From Lachnospiraceae bacterium (GTDB lineage: Bacteria > Bacillota > Clostridia > Lachnospirales > Lachnospiraceae): a DNA stretch of 15,132 nucleotides. The translations under genes and the position numbers were made by a program. The DNA is taken from the NCBI GenBank assembly GCA_021199395.1, contig JAJQIE010000111.1:1-15132 (forward strand), in the 5' to 3' direction. Under the pieces are notes generated by a model. That model made no database searches. It was not told where the DNA came from and worked only from the letters and a program-made list of their open reading frames with translations. Positions 6,879 through 12,941 of the stretch are shown one piece after another; position 1 is the stretch's first letter, and the number at the start of each line of letters is the position of its first letter.

Positions 6879-7940
6879 ATGCGTGCAAAACGGAAAAAAA
6901 ATTATGAACGTCACAATGTCTGGCGTTCCTATTCTGATATGATGGCCGGACTTCTTTTGCTGTTTGTGCTGGTTATGTGCATATCCTTTATGCAGGCGCA
7001 AAAAAACTATCAGGATCGTCTGGCAGAGGAATCCGCGCATGCGCAGACACAGAGCCAGCTTCAGTCCCAGCTCGACGAACAGCAGGCTCTGCTGAATGAG
7101 CAGGAATCTGAGCTGGACGAGCAGGCTGCACTGCTGGCCAGCCAGCAGGCGGATCTCGATGAGCAGAGTGCGCTGGTCGCCTCTCAGCAGGCCAGTCTGG
7201 ATGCCCAGAGCGCCCTTCTGGCGGAGCAGGAATCCGAGCTGGACGAGCAGGCTGCACTTGTCGCTTCCCAGCAGGCCGCGCTCGATGAGCAGGCCGCGCT
7301 TGTCGCTTCCCAGCAGGCCACGCTCGATGAGCAGGAAGCCCTTATGGCGGAGCAACAGCAGAAAATCGAACAGATCATCGGTGTAAAAGCGGATCTGATT
7401 GCCGCCCTGAAGCAAGAATTTGACGCGCAGAATCTGAACGTCACCATCGATGAGACAGACGGCTCCATCGCGCTCGATTCCAGCATTCTTTTCGGCTACA
7501 ACGAAAACGAGCTGACCGAAGAAGGAAATGCGCTTCTTGGCGAAGTCCTCCCCATCTATTGTACCGTACTGATGTCTGAGGAATATGTAGACTATCTTGC
7601 CGAAGTCCGGATCGACGGATACACGGACACGACAGGCACCTATTATTATAATCTGCAGCTTTCCCAGGAGCGCGCGCTCGCCGTAGCCGAATATCTGCTC
7701 TCCCTCTCCGGCAGCTCCATCTCTGAGGCGGATATGGAAAGCCTTCAGGAAAAGCTGTCTGTCAACGGACATTCCTGGGCGGATCCGATCTACAACGACG
7801 ACGGCTCGATCAATCAGGACGCGTCCCGGCGTGTGGAGATCAAATTCCGGTTGAAGGATGAAGACATGATCAATGAGCTGAAGGAAATCCTGGATGAGAC
7901 GCAGGAGGAAACGGCAGATACAGAACCGGAGACAGAGTAA
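6879..7940 (+). CDS. MotB/OmpA-type partner with a repeat-built stalk (ZorB-like)
   Basis: The product has 353 residues from the ATG at 6879, chosen because AAGGGGTG precedes it at normal spacing, four bases after the channel gene's stop. A short basic cytoplasmic end is followed by one membrane helix, YSDMMAGLLLLFVLVM; Asp20 sits where MotB-type stators keep the essential ion-carrying aspartate. Residues 65-162 are seven tandem 14-residue units (LDEQAALVASQQA type), a two-heptad coiled-coil stalk. About 185-322 is an OmpA-like peptidoglycan-binding domain with GYTDTTG (Asp250), LSQERA (Arg265) and DASRRVEIKF. The C-terminus is acidic. The protein should anchor the channel to the cell wall. 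It resembles ZorB in plan, with a longer stalk perhaps fitted to a thick Gram-positive wall (inference). Confidence 0.85.
   Translation: MRAKRKKNYERHNVWRSYSDMMAGLLLLFVLVMCISFMQAQKNYQDRLAEESAHAQTQSQLQSQLDEQQALLNEQESELDEQAALLASQQADLDEQSALVASQQASLDAQSALLAEQESELDEQAALVASQQAALDEQAALVASQQATLDEQEALMAEQQQKIEQIIGVKADLIAALKQEFDAQNLNVTIDETDGSIALDSSILFGYNENELTEEGNALLGEVLPIYCTVLMSEEYVDYLAEVRIDGYTDTTGTYYYNLQLSQERALAVAEYLLSLSGSSISEADMESLQEKLSVNGHSWADPIYNDDGSINQDASRRVEIKFRLKDEDMINELKEILDETQEETADTEPETE
7071..7364 (+). repeat. seven tandem 42-bp coding repeats (14-residue units)
   Basis: Seven in-frame units of exactly 42 bp encode residues 65-162 of the OmpA-type protein, each beginning LDEQ or LDAQ. Units 5 and 6 (7239 and 7281) are almost identical DNA. 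A near-identical 35-base stretch recurs at 7098 and 7224, 126 bp apart, which is three units. This suggests a block duplication on top of single-unit copying. There are no spacers, so this is not a CRISPR array. Confidence 0.9.
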
Positions 7941-7943
7941 AAA

Positions 7944-8106
7944 TAGTAGACCGTATCGTAAGAGCTTGTGCATAATGCGCAGAATGTTTTGCCGAGAGTG
8001 CGACGCAAAAACCGCAGGCGTAGCGGGCTACGTTGAGGATTTTTGCGTCGTGCTATCGGTGAAACAGGCAAGCAGAATGCACATGAAATTACGATATGGG
8101 CTACTA
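7944..8106. repeat. 163-bp imperfect palindrome, MITE-like
   Basis: The two halves are near mirror images about position 8025. The ends TAGTAGACCGTATCGTAA (7944-7961) and TTACGATATGGGCTACTA (8089-8106) match at 16 of 18 positions. Further in, TGTGCAT, TGC, TGTTT, CCGA and AG all have partners in order. CGACGCAAAAA (8001-8011) pairs exactly with 8040-8050, and the apex is CGTAGC-GG-GCTACG (8019-8032). About two thirds of positions pair. Both ends carry TA, as expected for elements that duplicate a TA target. No protein is encoded. It is either a small non-autonomous element or the gene for a long hairpin RNA. Confidence 0.75.
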
Positions 8107-8141
8107 GGGCGGAAAGGAACCTGACGTTTCTCTTTCCGCCC
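8107..8141. terminator. strong hairpin at the end of the motor operon
   Basis: GGGCGGAAAG (8107-8116) pairs perfectly with CTTTCCGCCC (8132-8141), with GAAC/GTTTC extending the stem inward. It directly abuts the 163-bp palindrome. Neither strand has a T-run after the stem, so it may stabilise the 3' end or end transcription only inefficiently. It lies between two genes that converge from the left and the right, so it could serve both. Confidence 0.45.
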
Positions 8142-8184
8142 TCATTGGTTATACAGGAATCATTGCATATTAATTAAAAATGTT

Positions 8185-8423
8185 TCAAATCAATTTTTCA
8201 GTCGACTCTCCCCACAGCATCTCCTCATAAGAGTTGGACTTTCCTCCATATTCCTCAACACGTTCTTCAATCGTCTGATGTCGGAAACCTTAGAAAGCAC
8301 AATATTCCCATTTACTACTTTTACATCCAAATAGTCATCCAAATGAATGCCCGACGTTTTCAGTAAATCTTTCGAAAAACAAATCCCCTGTCCGTTCACC
8401 CACGCTTCTACCTGTGTTGTCAT
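8185..8423 (-). pseudogene. AbrB/MazE-type antitoxin broken by a frameshift
   Basis: The first part, from the ATG at 8423, reads MTTQVEAWVNGQGICFSKDL and then SGIHLDDYLDVKVVNGNIVL, a SpoVT/AbrB DNA-binding fold as in MazE antitoxins. After VLSKVS the frame continues into Arg-rich nonsense and stops at 8190. In the neighbouring frame, from codon 8283-8281 on, the sequence reads TIEERVEEYGG and MLWGESTEKLI and stops at 8185. That is the usual toxin-binding tail of this family. One base is therefore missing around 8283-8286, by mutation or sequencing error. No MazF-type toxin follows; the palindrome lies there instead. The ribosome site AGGTG is weak and far from the start. An intact orphan AbrB-like regulator cannot be excluded if the base is a sequencing error. 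Confidence 0.75.
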
Positions 8424-8483
8424 AAAAATTTACACACCTGAATGAATGATAGATAGGACTTTTAGTATATGTGTATTGTAAGC

Positions 8484-8513
8484 AAAAAAGCACCTACCCG
8501 AAGATAGATGCTT
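8484..8513 (-). terminator. rho-independent terminator of aspS
   Basis: On the minus strand AAGCATCTATC (8513-8503) pairs along 11 bp, with G-T wobbles, to GGTAGGTGCTT (8498-8488). The stem is closed by a UUCG tetraloop. A run of six T's (8489-8484) overlaps the end of the stem and continues past it. It lies 34 bases behind the aspS stop and separates it from the antitoxin remnant. Confidence 0.9.
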
Positions 8514-8547
8514 TTCTCACAAAAAATCGCTTACCGGATAAATATAC

Positions 8548-10314
8548 TCATTCCTCTGCGCGATTTTCCTTCAAAATCTGAATATGCACGTCTTTCAGCT
8601 GCCGTTCCTCGACCTCCGCTGGCGCTCCCATCATCAGATCCTGCGCGTTTTTGTTCATCGGGAACGGGATAATCTCGCGGATACTGTCTTCCCCGGCAAT
8701 CAGCATAACCATGCGGTCTACGCCAGGCGCAATGCCCGCGTGGGGCGGCGCCCCATAGCAGAATGCGTTGTACATGGCCGGGAATTTTGCCTTCACGTCA
8801 TCTTCGCCAAGTCCTACGAGATTAAACGCCTTAACCATAATCTCCGGATCGTGGTTTCGCACCGCGCCAGAAGAAAGCTCGACTCCATTGCAGACGAGGT
8901 CATACTGATATGCCAGAATATCCAGAGCATTCATCTGCTCCAGCGCCTGCAGGCCTCCCTGCGGCATGGAGAACGGGTTGTGGCAGAATTCCAGCCTGCC
9001 GGATTCCTCGCCGATCTCGTACATCGGAAAATCAACAATCCAGCAGAATTCGTAGCTGTTTTTGTCCATATACGCGTCAGAAAGATTGCCAATCATTTTA
9101 AGCAGAACGCCTGCGGTCTTCTGGGCCGTCTTCAGGTCGCCCGCGGTCAGTCCCACAAAATCCCCCGGTTTGAGCTTCAGCGCTTCTACCACTGATTCCA
9201 TGCGCTCTTTCACAAATTTGGAAATGCCTCCGACCAGCTCACCCTTCTCGTCCAGACGGAACCAGTAGGCCTTCTGTCCGCTCTGCACCTCCACGTCCGC
9301 GCACAGCCTGTCGATTACTTTTCTGGTGCCGGTGAAAGAGGGCGCGACGATTGCTTTCACGGTCTTTCCCTCAAACGGACCAAAGCCGCAGTCCGCTAGC
9401 ACAGCGGTCGCGTCCTGCACAATCAGCTTTATCCGCAGATCCGGTTTGTCCGTGCCGTACTTCTCCATCGCGTCCAGATAGGCGATCCGGCAAAACGGCG
9501 GCTTTGACGCATTCTGATAGATACCATATTTTGAAAAGATCGGAGGCAGGACATCTTCAAGAACCGCGAACACATCCTCCTGATCCGCAAACGCCATCTC
9601 CATATCCAGCTGATAAAACTCGCCCGGAGAACGGTCCGCGCGCGCATCCTCATCGCGGAAGCACGGGGCGATCTGGAAGTAACGGTCAAATCCGGAAGCC
9701 ATCAAAAGCTGCTTGAACTGCTGCGGTGCCTGCGGCAGAGCGTAAAACTTGCCCGGATGATTTCTGGACGGCACCAGATAATCTCTTGCGCCCTCCGGAG
9801 AGGAGCAGGTCAGAATCGGCGTCGTAATTTCCATAAAATCATGCGCAATCATGCTCTGCCGGAGCTCCGCCACAATTTTGCTTCTCAAAATAATCTTATC
9901 CTTCACCGCCGGGTTTCGCAGATCCAGATAACGGTATTTCAAGCGGAGGTTTTCATCCGCCTCTTTGGAATGATTGATCTGGAACGGCAGCTCATTGTAC
10001 CGACACCTGCCAAGCAGCTCGATCTTCTCCGGCACAACTTCAATCTCGCCCGTAGGCATCTTATCGTTTTTGCTGCTGCGCTCACGCACGATCCCCTCGA
10101 CAGATATCGTAGACTCATAGTTCAGATCTGACAGCTGCTCCATGATCTCCTCTGTCTCTGCTACGATCTGTGTCGTCCCGTAAAAGTCTCTCAGAATCAA
10201 AAACCCTAAATTCTTACTTACCTTGCGAAGGTTCTCAAACCATCCGACCAGCTTTACCCTTGCGCCCGCATCGGAAAGCCTCAGTTCCCCGCAATTATGC
10301 GTTCTTCCCTGCAT
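8548..10314 (-). CDS. aspS: aspartyl-tRNA synthetase, bacterial type with GAD domain
   Basis: AspRS charges tRNA-Asp with aspartate. At 588 residues it is full length. The order is bacterial: an N-terminal OB-fold anticodon-binding domain (about 1-105), the class II core with motif 1 near MEITTPIL (161-168), motif 2 FRDEDARADRSPGEFYQLD (219-237), a GAD insertion roughly 290-420, and motif 3 GVDRMVML (from 531). The SPGEFYQLD form of motif 2 and the tail AQDLMMGAPAEV resemble alphaproteobacterial AspRS rather than the usual Bacillus form with QPEFTQID. This is from memory, and such a subtype may be normal in some Clostridia. The ATG at 10314 has AGAGGA eight bases upstream. It lies 59 bp behind the hydratase gene and is probably in its operon. 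A strong terminator follows. Confidence 0.95.
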   Translation of the reverse strand: MQGRTHNCGELRLSDAGARVKLVGWFENLRKVSKNLGFLILRDFYGTTQIVAETEEIMEQLSDLNYESTISVEGIVRERSSKNDKMPTGEIEVVPEKIELLGRCRYNELPFQINHSKEADENLRLKYRYLDLRNPAVKDKIILRSKIVAELRQSMIAHDFMEITTPILTCSSPEGARDYLVPSRNHPGKFYALPQAPQQFKQLLMASGFDRYFQIAPCFRDEDARADRSPGEFYQLDMEMAFADQEDVFAVLEDVLPPIFSKYGIYQNASKPPFCRIAYLDAMEKYGTDKPDLRIKLIVQDATAVLADCGFGPFEGKTVKAIVAPSFTGTRKVIDRLCADVEVQSGQKAYWFRLDEKGELVGGISKFVKERMESVVEALKLKPGDFVGLTAGDLKTAQKTAGVLLKMIGNLSDAYMDKNSYEFCWIVDFPMYEIGEESGRLEFCHNPFSMPQGGLQALEQMNALDILAYQYDLVCNGVELSSGAVRNHDPEIMVKAFNLVGLGEDDVKAKFPAMYNAFCYGAPPHAGIAPGVDRMVMLIAGEDSIREIIPFPMNKNAQDLMMGAPAEVEERQLKDVHIQILKENRAEE

Positions 10315-10373
10315 GATAGTGTTCCTCTCGTTCTCTCTGTTTTACCATTTTATTCCGTCTTCTGGAAACGACA

Positions 10374-12710
10374 TCAGTCGTTTCCTTTCCCGCTCTGCAT
10401 GCGATTTCGGTTGAAATTGATCAGGCAGCCTGCCTTCACGATCTCCTTCTCATTCTCTGTCATATCCGCGAGGTACAGCGAAATCTCTTTCACCTGCCTG
10501 CCGAGCACATAGGCTTTGATGTCCTGTCCGTCTCCGTCGAGTGCTTTCTTTACATCCGGCACATAGATATAATCGCCCGTCTCGAAGCATGGCTCATTTT
10601 TCATCTGGAACGGCAGCATACCCCAGTTCATGACGTTGGAGCGGTAGCGTTTGGTCGCATACTCTTTGCAGATGTTTGCCAGTCCGCCGAGCACTCTCTG
10701 GCAGCTTGCCGCCTGCTCGCGCGCGGAACCGTCTCCCGGCTTTACGCAGTAGATCATACTGCCTATTTCAATGCCGTCTGTATCGATCTCCGGCGTCAGT
10801 GTTTTTATCTGGTCAAGCGCCGCTGCCAGCGATGGTTCCAGCGTCGCTGCCGCCTTCATGGACGAACCGTCCTGCCCGGCAATGCGCGCCCGCTCCAGAC
10901 GATCGACCTCCTTTGCCTTTCCTACATACGCCGGGTCGCGCCGGGAAAGCGTAAATTCCGCCAGTCCAAGCGGGTTGGAGCGGTAGGAGGAGGTTTCTCC
11001 GGATGGGATCAGTTCATCCGTTGTAGTCACATTGTCCATAATCTTTGAACATACGCGAAGCAGAATATTGTCCGCGAGAGGCTCCATCTGAGGCCAGTCC
11101 TTAATATTGGGACCATAGACAAGCTCTGAATCAGCCTCCGCTTTTCTGAAGCCCTGATATACCCTCACGCGGTATGCGCTGTCATCATAATGGTAGTCCG
11201 GAATCTGCATCGTTCTCGTTGTTTCTTCAAGAAATTTTTCCGCCGAAGTAAGCACGCCGCCGTTTGCCGCTGTCGCCGCAATAGAGCGCGCGTCCATCAG
11301 AGCGACCGCTGAGAGCTGTCCGGCGCCCGGTTTCGATCCTTCGCGGTTCGGGAAGTTCCTCGTGGTATGACGGATGCTGAACGCATTGTTCGCCGGCGTA
11401 TCGCCCGCGCCGAAGCACGGCCCGCAGAACGCGGTTTTTACAGTAGAACCCGCCGCCATCAGGGTAGAGATTGCCCCTTTCTGCACAAGATCCATAAATA
11501 CCGGCTGGGAGGACGGATAGACTGCCAGCGTAAACTCACCGTTGCCGATGCTCCTGCCGTTCAGGATATTCGCGGCTTCCATGAGATTCGTATATCCGCC
11601 GCCCGCGCAGCCCGCAATGATTCCCTGCTGCACCTGTATTTTCCCATCCACAATCTTGTCCGTCAGATGAAAATCAACTGCCGTATTCTCTGTAAACGCC
11701 GCCGCGCTCTTTTCCACCTCGCGGAGAATATCTCCTGGGTTCGCGAGCAGCTCATCAATCTCATACGTATTGCTCGGATGGAACGGAAGGGCGATCATCG
11801 GTTTTACCGTGCTCAGATCCACGTAAACCAGGCCGTCATAATACGCCACATCGGCCGGGTTCAGCTCTCGATAATCCTCCCCGCGGCCATGCTCCGTCAG
11901 GTAAGCCCTGGTATCCTCATCCGTTCTCCAGATGGAGGAAAGACAGGTCGTCTCTGTCGTCATAACGTCAACGCCGTTCCGGTAATCCGTGCTCATCGAC
12001 GCAACACCCGGTCCGACAAACTCCATCACTTTATTTTTTACATAGCCGTTCTTAAATACCGCCCCGACGATCGCCAGCGCAATATCCTGCGGTCCCACGC
12101 CCGGATTCGGCTTTCCGTCCAGATAAATTGCTACCACACCCGGATACGCCACGTCATAGGTGTCGCGCAGAAGCTGTTTTACCAGCTCGCCGCCGCCCTC
12201 GCCGACCGCCATCGTGCCCAGCGCGCCATAGCGGGTATGGGAATCTGACCCAAGGATCATTTTTCCGCAGCCGGCCATCGCCTCGCGCATATACTGGTGA
12301 ATCACCGCAAGATGGGGCGGCACATAGATTCCGCCATATTTTTTTGCGGCGGACAGACCAAACACATGATCGTCCTCATTGATCGTACCGCCGACCGCGC
12401 ACAGGGAATTGTGGCAGTTCGTCAGGACATACGGTATCGGGAACTGTTCCATACCGGAAGCCTTCGCGGTCTGGATAATGCCGACAAATGTAATATCATG
12501 TGAAGTCATCGCGTCAAAACGGAGCTTCAGCTGTGACATATTATCCGAAGTATTGTGCGCTTTCAAAATCGAATATGCGATCGTACCCTTCCGGTCTTCC
12601 TCCTTATCCGCCTGCTTTCCACAGACGGACTGCACCTTTGCAGCTTCCTCCTCAGGGATAATCTCCGTGCCGTGAACCAGCCAGGCACCTTTTTCATAAA
12701 GCTTAACCAT
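10374..12710 (-). CDS. aconitase-family hydratase, substrate unknown
   Basis: The product has 778 residues from the ATG at 12710, with GGGGAAGGAAAC just before it; an in-frame ATG 19 codons upstream lacks a ribosome site. Aconitase-fold marks are present: DSHT at 156-159 within [20 protein letters not shown], and three cysteines placed for a 4Fe-4S cluster, Cys368 ([12 protein letters not shown]) and Cys429/Cys432 ([17 protein letters not shown]). RNFPNREG follows, and a C-terminal swivel domain has [11 protein letters not shown] (from 659) where aconitases have a GSSREH motif. It differs clearly from AcnA, AcnB and LeuC and resembles the YbhJ-like hydratases of unknown substrate. Like aconitase it should add or remove water on a carboxylic acid. 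It is the first gene before aspS. Its inter-domain linker contains a 22-base stretch shared with the upstream intergenic hairpin. Confidence 0.8.
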   Translation of the reverse strand: MVKLYEKGAWLVHGTEIIPEEEAAKVQSVCGKQADKEEDRKGTIAYSILKAHNTSDNMSQLKLRFDAMTSHDITFVGIIQTAKASGMEQFPIPYVLTNCHNSLCAVGGTINEDDHVFGLSAAKKYGGIYVPPHLAVIHQYMREAMAGCGKMILGSDSHTRYGALGTMAVGEGGGELVKQLLRDTYDVAYPGVVAIYLDGKPNPGVGPQDIALAIVGAVFKNGYVKNKVMEFVGPGVASMSTDYRNGVDVMTTETTCLSSIWRTDEDTRAYLTEHGRGEDYRELNPADVAYYDGLVYVDLSTVKPMIALPFHPSNTYEIDELLANPGDILREVEKSAAAFTENTAVDFHLTDKIVDGKIQVQQGIIAGCAGGGYTNLMEAANILNGRSIGNGEFTLAVYPSSQPVFMDLVQKGAISTLMAAGSTVKTAFCGPCFGAGDTPANNAFSIRHTTRNFPNREGSKPGAGQLSAVALMDARSIAATAANGGVLTSAEKFLEETTRTMQIPDYHYDDSAYRVRVYQGFRKAEADSELVYGPNIKDWPQMEPLADNILLRVCSKIMDNVTTTDELIPSGETSSYRSNPLGLAEFTLSRRDPAYVGKAKEVDRLERARIAGQDGSSMKAAATLEPSLAAALDQIKTLTPEIDTDGIEIGSMIYCVKPGDGSAREQAASCQRVLGGLANICKEYATKRYRSNVMNWGMLPFQMKNEPCFETGDYIYVPDVKKALDGDGQDIKAYVLGRQVKEISLYLADMTENEKEIVKAGCLINFNRNRMQSGKGND

Positions 12711-12757
12711 GTTTCCTTCCCCTTCCTCTTTATATGATAAGAGAGCTATTCCCGGAC

Positions 12758-12786
12758 ATTTTACCACCTTTAAGCCCGTTCCACAA
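12758..12786 (-). promoter_or_regulatory. candidate promoter for the hydratase-aspS pair
   Basis: On the minus strand TTGTGG (12786-12781) is followed after 17 bases by TAAAAT (12763-12758). The -10 is preceded by TGG, an extended -10 form. The transcript would start near 12751, about 40 bases before the hydratase ATG. Confidence 0.45.
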
Positions 12787-12820
12787 CCGGTTTTTGTCCT
12801 CCACCTGAATCCTTTTCCAA

Positions 12821-12858
12821 GGTTCGTCCTTCGCGAAGCGAACTTTCATGGACGAACC
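12821..12858. repeat. REP-like intergenic hairpin
   Basis: GGTTCGTCC (12821-12829) pairs perfectly over 9 bp with GGACGAACC (12850-12858). The 20-base loop holds a second hairpin, TTCGC-GAA-GCGAA (12830-12842). The 3' arm and following bases, 12845-12866, recur exactly (22 bases) at 10855-10876 inside the hydratase gene. The surrounding stretch 12711-12941 has no supported gene; a 69-residue minus-strand frame covering it lacks a ribosome site and protein character. Confidence 0.6.
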
Positions 12859-12941
12859 GTCCTGCCGCCGAGCGCTGCGAGGGGGCGTTTCCACCCTTTC
12901 GTCGGCTGGAAGCCCTTCCGGAACGGAATGTCCAGGCATAT

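Noticed and set aside
7071..7364. CRISPR array
   Set aside because: The repeats are contiguous, in frame and without spacers, inside a protein with domains on both sides.
5420..7940. Flagellar MotA-MotB stator
   Set aside because: The channel has a long C-terminal coiled-coil tail, the partner has a repeat stalk, and no flagellar genes are nearby.
6801..7973. Minus-strand open frame opposite the OmpA-type gene with Leu-rich repeats
   Set aside because: Its apparent repeats are only the reverse reading of the 42-bp stalk repeats.
5420..8423. A complete Zorya defence system
   Set aside because: Only ZorA-like and ZorB-like genes are present; no helicase, nuclease or other Zorya effector is encoded in the window.
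12730..12939. Small minus-strand protein over the REP-like hairpin
   Set aside because: It overlaps the inverted repeat and the hydratase promoter, and it has no ribosome site or recognisable fold.
12890..12941. Rho-independent terminator behind the topoisomerase gene
   Set aside because: Only imperfect GC-rich inverted repeats are present and there is no T-run on the minus strand.
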